From assembly GCA_965153455.1 (NCBI GenBank), contig OZ234498.1:124001-188000 (forward strand): DNA of 64,000 nucleotides, written 5' to 3'. Within the stretch, counting starts at the first letter, position 1; each line of letters opens with the position of its first letter. Below, piece after piece: positions 24,601 to 37,991 of this stretch. The translations under genes and the position numbers were made by a program. This DNA is from Sphagnum compactum (lineage: Eukaryota; Bryophyta; Sphagnopsida; Sphagnales). Below the pieces are notes generated by a model. The model worked only from the letters and a program-made list of their open reading frames with translations. It was not told the DNA's origin and searched no databases.

Positions 24601-27600
24601 TGTAATCTAATTTAATTATGAAGTTAGGTAGATTGTTTTGTTTTGTTTTGTCATGCTAAGATCTACCAAACTAAAGTGCATAGAATGTTATTATATCTTT
24701 GAAAACCTATCAATGAGCAAGGGTGCATTGACTTGGGTTAAGAATGTTTGGAACTACAATGCAAAAGTTGTTGATTATGGGACCATTTTCTCAATAAACA
24801 ATAATAAAATTATAAATTAAAATTACGTTGGAATCCAAAGGCGTACTTGGTGTTGTTAAAAAGTAGTTGGTGAGTTAGATTTAATGAAGTTCATGTCATA
24901 ATTTTCCAAACTTGAGGTGTGGAAGATAATGAATTTTTAATAAGTTTTGTTGTTGAAATTCAAATAGATTATAAAAAATTGGGTTTGGAAGGGAAAATGA
25001 ATTCAGTGTGTTCACAGTTGGGGCCAACAACATAGGCTATGTTATCTATCCATGAAGGAAGGTAGTTTGTTTTTTTTTGTCATAGGGTATGTGCATGTTA
25101 TAGTGGGTCACAAACCGACACTTGAGAACATCACCTTACTCCCTATTTGCCTAGTTTGACTAAATTTGACTGGGTTAAAAATAAATTAAATTGGGGACTT
25201 GCGCAATAGTACATGCATCTTGTACATATTATTTTTTTAATCATTTCAAATTTGTGGGTTTCCCGAAAAAAAGGAAAGGAATTGAAAACAAACAAGTTTC
25301 AACTCTCATAGACTCATTGTTCACAATGCACACCTAAACAAAATGCGAATTTTTTTTGAGGAAAGATGAAGAAGGTTTACCGATAGGGTTTAAACCTTAA
25401 GGTTTCTCATCACAATGTGCATCTCAACGGTGAACAAAAAAAATCACGAGGAGTCAACGACTCAATTGTTGTGCAAGTTGCAACTCCTAAAATTTGAACT
25501 CCTAACCCACGTTGTTTCCTCTTAGCTCCTTCTAACATTTTGAATTCTCTTATACATCCATGGACTCATGGAAGCTTTGAGCTGAAGGCTAAAACTTGTG
25601 AACAATGACACCATTGGATTTTGGAGTTCCAAGTTCCAACAATGATTTCCAAATCTTCTAAGAAATCTCAATGCCTAGGCCCGTTATTCATGAATTTTTC
25701 ACCCACCAAATTCCAACAACACTAATCTGCAGCTCTACATTATTAATTATTGACCCCAAAATCAAACATATCCTCTGTTGGTGAATGTTACAATGAACCG
25801 CAAAAAAAAGCTAGCAAACATTCAAAAAAACCTTGTAAGTTCAAATAGCGAAAAAAGGAGGCAATTGTGAGAAAAGGAGGTGACTATGAAAAATGAAAAG
25901 GATGGGTTTGGCAAGGATTTAGGGTGGAGTTAGCTCCTTGCTAGCTAATGATGGAGGGGTGGTTACAATCACCCATCCATAGCTCAGCCACTTTTGACGA
26001 TGCCCTAAATTTTTTATAAAAAAAACCCTTTATAAGATTTGCAAGCGCTAATTATGTTAAGCCTTTGGGCGAAAATTCGCACAAAAAAAAACAGTGGTTT
26101 GGGTACAGGCCAGAGAGTAAAGTAGAAGTTTTTTGATATGGCAAATTCAAAATTTTTTTTCCCTCCTTGAATTATGCTAACTTCATACCATTTTTTTCCC
26201 CAAAAAAATCCTTTGCAAAATTCGAAGTCCTTTTTTTTTTTGTTGCCAAATCGCAAAATTTCATAAAGAAACAATAGCACTGCTTTAAACATGCAAACAT
26301 AAGCATATTTGCACCTTCCGAGTTTGTCCAATGGCTCCCCATGTAACCAAAAAATGGGGTTACATGAAGTTCACAAAAGAATATGTAATCAATTCCTCAT
26401 ACTGAAATGCAACAAACCTTGATTCCAACTTAAAACTTCAAATGCTCATGCTCAGGCTTACAATATGATCACTACCAGCCCTATGCAATATAGAGTTTAA
26501 ACTTCAGCAGATAATGGATCAAATCACTTTGGATCCTCTTTGAATGGCTCTCATGGTCAATAGTTGTGGAACTTCACAGACAATCGATCTCCCCATCAGC
26601 ATTTAATCAAGGTTCGAGGAAAATGTTTAACAAGCCATTATCCCATCATTAAGAAAACTCAAAAAATCTCCCAGTAAGCACCCAGCTTCCCCATAAAAGA
26701 ACTACTCAAAGCTCCCAATGTAAGATACTCAACCCTCCTAAACAATGACTAAGGCTTGACTCAAACATAACAAATTGTACTAGTGAATTCCACAACTAAC
26801 TAGCCAACAAATCCTCTAGAGCCTCTTATCTCTTCTATTATTTGCCTCTAAAAACCTACTGAAGACCAACATTCTGTTCCTAACTCCAGCATAGTGAAAC
26901 TCTTGGAGTCAAAAAAACATTGATTGCATATCTTGGGCATTCATCCCAACATCCATTTCCTTAACAAAATTGACTCTACACAAACAAAACCAACAATTCT
27001 AATGACTAGGAGCAAGATACTTAGCTTGGAAAATTTGATGACGCCTCTTGTAGTCTCACGCCACTATCCAACTCCATTGCTTGCACCATTTTCCACCACA
27101 CATAAGAGAAAACAAAAAAACATAACTTTGATCCCTAAACTTTTGCTCTTCCTTAAAAGGATACTTATCATCAACGTAAAACTCCCTCATGAGTAATACT
27201 GTGCATAACAAGACGACAAGATAGAAGGTGGTTTCCAGTGCCAAGACAAGGATAGAAAACACCCTCTTCACACACAAACCCTAAATCCCTATCTTTTTTT
27301 CACACCCCAAGCTGAGGTTAAAAGCAGGGTAGGCCTAATCAACCTCCCTGTGGCCCAATTGTGCAGCAATGCCGGATCAGCCATTGCTCCCTGGCTTTGA
27401 AGGACAGAGAACAGGCCATGAACCGCCGAGAGGGTTCACCCAACATGAGCTTACCTGTTCAGAATCTACCGTTCATGGCCAATTCTCTAGTCCTAACTGG
27501 TTGGATTGTCCTATCCAGACACATTTTCAGCTTTCAGTGACACCATGAATTGATTGACACTGGAGAATATGGGTGCAATTTGAATTGACAGCAGAAAGAT

Positions 27601-29535
27601 CAGTTACACTTTGGAACAAACCTGGAAGAACCTGTTACCACCTAATGGAATGGCGGTGAGCCTGGTTGCCCTACTACGCTCATCACATTCCTGGGTATAA
27701 CAGGCCCAACCATAGTACATTAAAAGCTCGGGAGCCTATTCAGAGCCCCACAGCAGCCGGATTGGAAGGCTGATCCAGCGATTTTGCAGCGGTGCTGTCC
27801 CTTGCAATCAATTGGAGTTCAATTGCGCCCCCTGGAAGAATCTGTTGTTCACCACCCATTCTTTAGTACTTTCACAATGCAATGAAAAAATGTGTCATAT
27901 GGTGTGACCATTCTTCACACATGCAGACAATAGAGAAGATGTGGACGTACTTGAAATGCTACCAATTTCATTTCCAAAAGCCTTGAATGGGGGCAATTTC
28001 AACATTGATCAAATTGTAAAATTATGGTTTTCTCCAATCAGAATGAGATTACTAGTATTAAATGTCCTTTAGAGCATCTTCCCACTACTTTGGATGAAGT
28101 ACTTGTCCCTCTTTGTTTTTGGAGCTTCAACTTTGCCTAAAGAATGTAATTTCAATTGCACAATTCACCTGAGAGTGTTTTGCCAAGGCCACATCTCAAT
28201 TATTACATGGTGGATTTTATTTGTGGAGACCATAATGAAATGTTATTTGGGGAGGTTGTAAGGAAATGAGTAATGACCTCTTTGAAAGATAGAACTCTTT
28301 CAGATTATAACATAAATAGTCCTTGAGAGAATAGTCATGTTTTTTTCCTTCGATTATAGTCTAATACAATTTCTTGGCTAAATTACCAAAACTAGCTTGT
28401 GCACCAAGCTTTATTAAAAATGCCCAATAATATTGAATCCGTACCTTGCATTTTACGTCCCATGACTTTATCTCTTGTTCACCAAGAAACTAACCTTGTG
28501 TCCAAAACCAAGACTGCATGTTCCCCATATTGCACCTATGTAAAGTTTTAACAATTAGTCTAGTTCATGTACCTCAATTCACCAATATCAATGAGTCTGA
28601 TGTGAAAAATGCAATAAAACTTAAGAAAAATTAATGTTGTATTTTTTGCAAAAATGTTCATTCAACTGAGCTTTTTATGTTCTTCAATTTTTTTAACTTG
28701 AACATGTATATTACATAGTTAGCATGTCACATCGTGTTAGGTCATTGTCACGTCATGTAAAAATTGACATTGCAAAGGTGTAAATCACACCCGGACTCCA
28801 TTTAGAAGATTTCAAATACATATTCTACAATATTTTGAAATATATTATAATATCTTTGAATATCTTGTGGATTAAAAAAGTGTATTCCAAGAATAATACT
28901 GCTACATGATGCTAGGATGTGACTGACCCATGTGAGGAATTTTGTTAGTTGGACCTCTTTGTATTAAAAGTCTTCAAATTGACAACCAGAAACCAATAGC
29001 AATAATAAATTGGCTGCTTTCCTAGGCAATTATTTTCGCCTCAATGAGTTCTTTTCAAAACCAAGCCCCCATCTACAAGAACCCATCTCCAGCTTTTGAG
29101 AAACAAACTCACAACCCTTAATACCAGTACCTCTATAATTTCTTTATTGGGTGATCTCAACTAGAAGATGACATCAAATTTGCAAAATATGAGATGTGGA
29201 GGATATGCAACTATTTTGGCACAATGAGTTCTTTTTTTGAATAAAGGTAGCAACCCATGTGGTTTTTAAGAACAAATTCACACAACCTTTAAAATCCAAG
29301 AGCTTCATTGTGTCTTTATGGGCTGATTTCAACAAGAATATAAGATTAAACATGTCAAACATGAAATAAGGAAGGCATTTTCAGTCATACCAGATTTAGT
29401 TTCAGTTTTAGTGCAAGTCTCATTGTATTTGAAGCACACCCTTGATTCTTTATGAAATTATTCATGATCTTCGGAATGTAGAAAGTAACTATCATGCAAC
29501 TTAATAGTTTTTCCTTGAAACATGTAAACATTATG
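18640..29535. other. Long AT-rich intergenic stretch
   Basis: No gene recognised on either strand. It is AT-rich with homopolymer runs and an (AT)n tract near 19989-20004. The longest minus-strand frame (20915-21331, 138 codons) contains a KFNGENWVKLS-like string faintly like copia-type gag, but this is too weak to call. The stretch at about 27300-27850 is more GC-rich and may be a transposon remnant; no proteins or terminal repeats were identified. Confidence 0.5.
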
Positions 29536-29905
29536 CAACTTGGCTTCATCTTGAGAATCTGACCATGATGGATATTCCAAATCTGGTCGGTATATCCATT
29601 TCCACACCAGAACTTTCTGCTATCTATATGCCGCAATTGTAGCCATTGTTTTAAAACTGAGAGCCGACCAGATATCAAGTGTCCAGCTTTATGGAATATT
29701 TTTTCCTGGAAACCACTTGTTAATTGCAGCTAGTACCAAATGGTGCTCTCTGCTATATATATGGGGCACTTCTAGCCATTGTTTTACAACTGATTCGCAG
29801 TTGCAAATCCTTACCTGAATAATTTTTTTCTTGGGACCACATAAAAATGTAGTGACTAGCAAATAGTGTTTTGTGCCATCTATATGCCACACTTTTAGCC
29901 CTAAT
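29536..29905. repeat. Degenerate ~130-bp tandem repeats
   Basis: About three diverged units. Each contains a CTATATGCCGCA-like segment followed by TAGCCATTGTTTTA, near 29620, 29751 and 29875. The small open frames across it follow the repeat and are not protein-like. Confidence 0.6.
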
Positions 29906-30539
29906 CATGGCAACTGCCATGCGTTTAGCCACACTTTACTCCACACCAATTAGTGGAATGCACATGGTTTTTTCTTAGTGTCCCTATTTTGGTGCTTGGC
30001 GAATGAAATCCCTACCACCCACACTAGACTGGACAGTCATTCACTATTTTGTCATGGGGTTTTTTTTTTCAGTTTTGTGCAGTAGGTGGACTGGCTATCA
30101 TTCATGAGACAACTTAGCCAAATTTGGCTAGAGGTCAGAGGAAAAATTACTAATTTTGGATTTTTTCAAACCCGTCTATATATATATATATTGGTGACAT
30201 GCAAGAACCTATGGTCTAAATGTAGCCTATTCAACTTCTTTTCTCCTGAAAATATGGCAACTTTGGGTCATTTTATTCTCAAGAAAACCTTTGTAAAAGT
30301 CATAGCCCCCCTTTTTTATTGGTGGCCAAGTGGGCAAATTGAGCTACCAAAAAAGACCCTGGTTAGATAGGCATTTTAAAATTGTACTTTGAAGAGATTT
30401 TACACTAGATTATTATTGTTAGTATGGGTCTCTGTTGCTCCACACGATCATTTATGCACATTTTATCCAAGTTTCAAATATAAATAATCATTTAGAATAG
30501 CCATATATAACTTGGTTCTTGTCACAATTTGTTTGCCCT
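29906..30539. other. Intergenic, no gene seen
   Basis: Contains a short (TA)n tract near 30178-30191. Nothing else is supportable. Confidence 0.5.
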
Positions 30540-33115
30540 ACCTTGCCTAGCATGGTAGGGCAAACAATTAGTGGATGTAGGCCTAGAGACATCTTGTTGT
30601 ATGGAACCACTTTGATTTCAGCTTCTTGGTTTGAGTGGTTTGGACAAGATGTGCATCAAAATCTGTTTATGTTTCAAATATATGTATTATCTTCTCACTG
30701 TCAATTCCATTTCTGAGGTTCTAATACTTATGCTTAAGATTGCACTTTGTGAAAGATTGTTCCTTGGATGGATAAATTATTTCTATGGAACCACTTTGTG
30801 TCAATTGTAGAATGCCAACTAGTGAAAACATCCCAAACCAGGTACTAAAAATAACATACCTATTACCATGAATTTCAAGCACTTGAATGGGAAACCTCTA
30901 TGAGAGGGTTCAATTCACATGCAGTGAAAATGACCATACTTTTTGGAGGGGCAACACATATTACACTCCCATTATTATTGGATGCAAGGATAAATATTTT
31001 GAAGGAATCGATAGATATCAACTTTATATCACCCAATTCAAAATTCAAGATCTTGGACTCGAGGATCACATCAAAGTAGACTCCACCTCATGAACAATAT
31101 GCAAGTCAATGATCAACTTTATGCACAACAATGTATTTAATCACTACATCTCAAAGTGTGGCTCATATGTTGGGCACTAAGCTTTTATCAGCCATAAGCT
31201 AAACCTTGTTTTCAATCATCATATAGAAACTTAAATGGAATCACATTTAAATGGAAACTTAAATTGGGAAGGGTTTTTGTGCTACGAAATTATATATTTT
31301 CAAAGTAGGTGAACACACATCAACATTCATTCAACAAACAAAGATTAAGTAAAGGTTTATGAGAGAAATAAGTTTTGTGTGAAATATTCAACATGCCAAT
31401 AAATATCCTTATGTTGATAAACATCATCATAGGAAAGGAAAAATGCCACATGAACTTTTGAAGAAAGCATCCAAAGTCTCAAATCACAACACAAGCGTGA
31501 CATAAATATTGCTAGAAAAAACAAGTTGCAAGCAAAGGCCAACAAAGTTGAGCATGTTTCTTTTCCTTTATGCTTTGAAAGTGCATTAAAGATGAAAACA
31601 AATAGTGGATTTAGGCTTAGAGGCATGGCAACCACTTTGACTTCAATTTGTTGGTTTGAATGGGTCAGACAAAATTTGCACCGATATGTTTAGGTTTCAA
31701 ATGTAGGCATCATCATCTACCCACCATTTCCATTTTTCAGGCCCTAATACTTAAAGTTTAACATTGCACTTTGTGCTAGATTAATGTTTGGATGGATAAA
31801 TTACTTCTACCCAACCACTTCGTCTCAATTGTAAAATGACAAGTTACAACTAGTGCAATTACTTCAAACTAGTTATTAAGAGTACCATACCAATTACAAC
31901 CTTTCTTTTACTAGTGAAAAGGAGAATATTTAAAAATTAAAATTTGACAAATGAAGTGATTTTGGAGGGTTTCACTTGCCTAAAGGGAGAAAAGAGAAGC
32001 AAAAGTCACCATATTAATGTGTAGCCATACATTTGCCATAGGGTTAGTTTTGTCATTAAATAATCCTCAAAATAGTGAAATGATTTTTTATGAAGTTGAG
32101 ATTTTGAAAACCATCATAATTATTGTAGGCTGAAAACTAGGTAATTTCAGTCCTTGTATGACACTATCAGTAATGCTCATTAAAAATTTAAGATTTTCAA
32201 ATTAATAAGCGATTTAAAAAATTAAAAAAAAACTTATTCATTCTGTCAATGTGGAAATTGACCCTAGGCTAGGTATATAGAAGGTTGATTAAGAACTTGT
32301 CCTTCATATTTGGTTTATAATGATATTTGAGTAAATGTTCCTAGGGAATATGATCCCCACTTTTTCTCCATCTTCCTATGGACGATTACCATTTAGGCCA
32401 CATAAGAAATATTTCATAAAAAACAATGACCCATTCTCATGAATTCTAAGCACTTGAAATGGGAAAACCATACAAGAGGATGATCTATATGCAATGAAAA
32501 TGACTGCACTATAAAGAGGGGGAACACAAATGGCACTCCCCTTCTTATTGGATTCCAAGTTAAGTCTTACTTCACATTACCCAATTCAAAATATAAGATT
32601 TTGGACTCTAAAATTAGATGGAAGTGAATTCCACATAATGATATAAACTTTTTCACAACAATGTATTTAATGGTTGCATCTTGAGGTTTGGGTCATGTCT
32701 AGGTCACCGAGTTTTATTTATTGTCCATAAGCTAAATTTTTGTTCTAAGCATCATATGAGGACTTCAATGGAGCCACATGTTATTATATTGGGGAGGTTT
32801 CTCATGATAAAGGCTATACATTGTGAAAGTAGGTAAAGACACATCAACATGACATGGAGTTACTTCAAAAAGGCAAGATTGAGTTGTACACAATTAAAAT
32901 AAAAATAAACATCATGTGAAATATTCCAATTTGCACATGGCCATAAAGGACTTTATGTTAATAAAGATCATCATTGGGTACAAGCACCCATGAACCTTTC
33001 GTACATGCATCCAAAAATTCCAAGTACAACAAAAGCATGACACACATATTGCCAAAGATATGACACAAGCATGACTAAAAAATGCCAACAAAGTTAGACG
33101 CATTTCTCTACCATT
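30540..33115 (+). repeat. Old direct duplication upstream of the P450
   Basis: Two diverged units. 30570-30830 matches 31600-31860, and 30860-31500 matches 32430-33080. Shared landmarks include GATGGATAAATTA, TCAAGCACTTGAA versus CTAAGCACTTGAAA, and CAACAATGTATTTAAT. The second unit carries about 540 extra bases (31860-32400). The units are clearly related but substantially diverged. They sit directly upstream of the P450 start, so they may be duplicated 5' flank. No coding sequence is seen in them. Confidence 0.65.
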
Positions 33116-33160
33116 ATGCTCCCACATCCTCTTCAGTTTTGGCAAGGGTTGGTGCAAACA

Positions 33161-36100
33161 ATGTCCATAATGAGGAATTTCAACACCTTCAAAATGGGTA
33201 ATGTTGTGGAGTTGTTTCAAAGGGTTTCAATATGGTGGATGCTAGCATTTGTTACAACTTCAACTTTGATTACTATGGTAGTTTTTCACAAGGTCCATTC
33301 CTTGGTGACCAAGTTTTGGTGGACACCTCTAAAGTTGCGAAAGACCATGGAACAACAAGGTTGGAAAGGCCCAAAATTTTGCATCTTTGTGGGCAACATA
33401 CCTGAGATATTCAAATTCTGCAAAGGAGAATTGTCCAAAGATTTGGGCATTCGAAACTTTGACATTATGTCACGAGTCTATCCACAATACGTTCTTTTCT
33501 CCAAGAAATATGGCAAGTTGAACCATTGACCCTCATAATTGTAAAGGCCCTTTTGGACAATCTTTCTTTAATTTTGTTTTCACATCAACATGTAAGAAAA
33601 TATCATTAACATATTTCATTGGACATGGAATTCACAATTCTTTTCTTCTTCATGTATGGAACTTAATTTGGTTTCACTTTAGTTTTTGTTTTGTGAGCCT
33701 CACTTTCGATTCAAGTTCACATTTTGAAGATATGGTGTATATCTTGATCAATTAAAAGTGACAAAAATTTGACATTTAGTGTGACCATGGATTTCATAGA
33801 AATAAATTAAAACAAATCATGTGAAATCCAATGGGAGTTTTTTTCAAGTGCATATTTGGGATTAGCCTACATGCTTGCACATGACAAAAAGAAATTTAAA
33901 AATCTTTCATGCAACATGCAAATATCCTACTTTGAATTATCATTACATTCATGTGCATCAAACAATACAACCATCAAGCAAGTATTTTAAAATATCTTTT
34001 GGTTTTTAGGATTTTGAATGTATGTTTATTTGTTTCATATTGTTGTTTGTTTGATAGGTGCCTTGTGGTTTTGTGATTGTTGTGTAGGAAATAAAGTCTT
34101 TTACAACATTGGCCCTGATTTGGTTATAATGGTGACAAATCCAAATCTTGTGAAGGAAATTTTGCTAGACGTTGGGAATTATCACAAAGCAAGGCCATCT
34201 ATCTGTGTATTGTCTGCATTAGTCGGGAAATCATTGTTCATTATGAATGGTGAAGAATGGGCTAATCATCGCCAAGTTTTTGCCCCTACTTTTCATGTTG
34301 AAGTACTAAAGGTATTATCCATCCCAAATCATCAATGATGTCCTTGCAACAAATATTGTCATGAAAAAAAATTGAATTGAACATGCATTTTATATTTCAA
34401 ATCCATTGTAACATGGATGATTAATATAATGGAATTAGGAAAGTCATCCAAAGGATGGACTTTATGAATTTATCAAAATTCTAAAGAAACTTTGGAATCT
34501 AAACTAAGATAGTTTACAAATTTTTAAGAATAGAACTTCCACATCATTCCATACATGTTGAGAAAAAGATTATTTATAGGTAGTTGCACACTATACAGTT
34601 CATTTTTTGGTGTCATAAAGGCAGTTTTTGGGGGTACCTCTAACTTTGGTATAGTTTGTGTTGGAATATGATTGAAAATCATAGAAGGGGCTCATTTAAG
34701 TAAATTCTAACACTTGTAGAATCAAATTAAAACATTTGAAAATAAAATGTCATCATTTCTTTACAAGGTGAACTTTTAAAGTGATGTAACATTTTTGTCA
34801 CAGTCCATAAAAACATTTATGGATTTTTATTGTATAACAAACATGTGTGAAATGTTGATTTTATTTTCCAAGTATGATTGTGAAGCTATCATAATGCCAA
34901 AATAAGGGTTTACAAGCAAGTTTGATGAATTTGAATTTATCAAGTTTCCATAGGTAACTAATGGTCTATAAAGTCCATGATTTATTAAAATGAAAAAATT
35001 GAAAAATTTTGTTTTGTAAAAAATGACAATATTATGTTACATACTAGATGCCAATTATAAAATTGAAAAAAACCCATTTTTTGCTTCTAACTTTTCCCCT
35101 ACCTAATCAAATCGAAACATTTGTTGCAATTTATAAACTTGTAAGTTTAAGGATTAGGTATTCCACTTGCCATCTACTTTCAAATGGACAATTTTACATT
35201 CATAGAACACTAAATATTTGAATTAAAAATTCTGAAGGAGTAAAATTGTGGATTCCACACGTGCCATTTTTTAGTCCACCTTAGTATGTAATCATTCTTA
35301 TTCATGCAATACTGACTAAGGAGTATGTTTCATCCTTCAATGTTTATTTTCTTTGAATTTTTCTTGAGAAATTAAGAATTTCATTTGAAAGAATTTTCAT
35401 ATAGGGTTGATATCACATGGTCATGTTTTTGTTTTCAAACAACCATTTGAAAGATCTTAAAATTGTGGGGGTTGTAGGAGCTATTGTTTTTGCTTTTGAT
35501 AATTGGGCATCAAAAACCTCCAAGTTTTCAATGATTGCATTCCATTTAGTCAACAAAATACGAAATGTACTCAATTTCAAGTTGTCATTGCAACCATAAC
35601 ACAATATCATGTTTATTTGTCAACTCTTGTCTATGAATGTAATTTTGAATGTAATTTATTTCTAAATTTATTTTCATAAATTCAATTTTCATATTTCCAT
35701 GTAAGCTACAAACATATTGTGTAGTCAATAGGTTTTGAAACTTTTCTTTGGCAAATGTAAACACATTTTAATGATTAGAATACAATAGTCACAGTCTACT
35801 ATGTGTTTAGCTTTATTTATAAAAAAATTCATTTTCACGCTTGCAATGACCAATTTCATTATTTTTCATACAATATTAATAATTAATAGTGGTATTAAAG
35901 CAGGTATGGTATAACATGAATTTAAAGGTAACTTGACCCACATCCATTTGCAAATTATTGAAGTTTAAATCCTAGTATTTAAAGGGGTGTAATTTTGTAA
36001 GTTATAAAACACTCCCAACTAATGTCTAATGGTCATTTGTGAAAATGTATAGGAACTTGTCAACAAAATTACGAAGTCTATTACATCAAGATTAGATATT

Positions 36101-37991
36101 TGGGAAGAAAAAGTACAAGATGGAGGGGGATTAATGGAATTGGAAGTCCGTCATGAGATATGCATTATAACAATGGAAGTCATTTCCCACATGTTATTTA
36201 GTAACATTGACCAAAAGACACAACGAGTATTCATTCAAATGAAAACCTTATTTGAAACCGTGAATCAAGCAATTACCAATCCATTTTTTATTATACCCAA
36301 ATACAGGTATGTTTTCAAGTTTGTTATTATATTGAAGCAAGCTGTAGAATTAATGTCATAAAAATCTAGCATGTATGCAAATGCTTCCAATTTTACTATA
36401 ACAAATAAATTTAACTATATGAATGATTTGCAAGATTGTCATTTTGGACATGTTTAGATGTCATGTATTGTCATCTAGTGCATTTCTTTTTTAATGGATT
36501 TAAACTTTAAACCATATATTTGTTTTGGCTCTTTTGCATAAATTATATTGGAATTGTTCAACTAATAATGCAAGCTCACATATTAAGAACAAATGGCCAA
36601 AAACCTTGGCATAAGGCCAATCCATCATCAAGTTCCAACCTTGAAAAAAAATTAGACTTAGATTATAAATTTTTTAATATCATATTCAATTTCATTACAA
36701 CATCCTTCCCACTACGAACAACCGAAAGATGGTGAACTTAAGACAAGAGGTTGATAAAACAATCAAACAAATAATCCAGATTCGACAAGCCCAAGCAAAA
36801 GCTAACAAAACTTCATATGGAGATGACCTTCTGGGGTTGATGCTCACAAATATGGATGGTGAAAAGGTTGGAGATGTGATTAAATGTCAATTAAGCATTC
36901 AAGATATTGTTAATGAGTGTAAGACCTTTTTCCTCGGTGGTTTTGAGTCAACTTCTACGTTCATAACATGGACAATGTTGCTCCTTGCTGAGTATCCGGA
37001 GTGGCAAGATCATGCTCGTAAAGAAATTCTAGAGGTTTGTGGCCCCAATATTGAAATGGATACTTCCAAACTCAACCAAATGAAAAATGTGAGTTCGTCT
37101 TTTTAAACCTTGAATTCATATGTTTTTACAAAAAAATTAAATACGTCCAATTTCATGTGAAGGATTTCACCCCGTGTTTAACAATTTCATTTTCCCCTTG
37201 ATATATGCATATTTTGATTAATACTTATCATCAAAGTTAGTTTGTCTAAATCTAATTACCTTGCATGTCAAAGTCCATGGAGTATGGTCCCCTCTTTGGA
37301 TGACTATTTGATTCTCCCAATAATTGAAAATATTTCTTACATTGCATCATACAAGGTGTTGTTGATCATTGAAGTACACACCTTGGAAGGTTTGAAATTT
37401 GAACCAATACAATTGTAAGGTAACCACATCATAAAGTTGACCACACAATATGCAAATCACTAGCTTATTGATTCAAACTAATTAATAGACAACTGTTGTG
37501 ATTTTTATTTATACCCACTACTTATTTATCTATACATTTGTGACCAGGTGGGGATGATATTGAATGAAGTGCATCGTTTATTTCCTATCCTCCCACGAAT
37601 GCAAAGGGTGGCAATAAATGACACAAAATTGGGAGACATTTTTGTGCCGAAGGGTTTAATATTGGAAATCCCCATATTTCAAATCCATCATAATCCTACA
37701 GTTTGGGGTGAAGATGCAATGGAATTCAATCCAAATAGGTTTTCAAAGGGTGTTTCAAAAGCTTGTCAAGATCCACAAGGTTTTATCCCATTCTCTTTTG
37801 GGCCTCGATATTATATTGGCCAAAACCTTGCAATGTTGCAATCAAAACTCATAGTGGCCAAAGTGTTGTCACGCTTCCAACTCTCAGTTTCTCCAAATTA
37901 CATCCACAATCCCCAATATTTAGCAACTTTAACTCCCAAGTTTGGTGTTCAACTACATGTGAAAAAATTGCCACCTAGTATTTCATCATAG
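33161..37991 (+). pseudogene. CYP72-clan cytochrome P450, inactivated
   Basis: Family: ER-anchored heme monooxygenase of the CYP72 clan. Exons: 33161-33512, 34088-34311, 36053-36306, 36701-37088, 37548-37991; 1,662 nt, about 553 codons in frame. Visible: N-terminal anchor (WWMLAFVTTSTLITMVVF), a WWTPLKLRKTMEQQG motif typical of the clan, I-helix GGFEST, K-helix EVHR, FNPNRF in place of the usual PERF, and FSFGPRYYIG where the family has FxxGxRxCxG. The Cys that ligates heme iron is Tyr (codon 37812-37814, TAT). The acceptor before exon 4 reads AA at 36699-36700 although phase and sequence (LPTTNNRKM) fit exactly there. Nearby AGs give stop codons. Intron 1 begins GC (33513), a tolerated donor with a strong GCAAGT context. 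Without the Cys it cannot work as a normal P450, so I call it a recent pseudogene. Alternative starts are 33116 and 33194. Confidence 0.82.
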
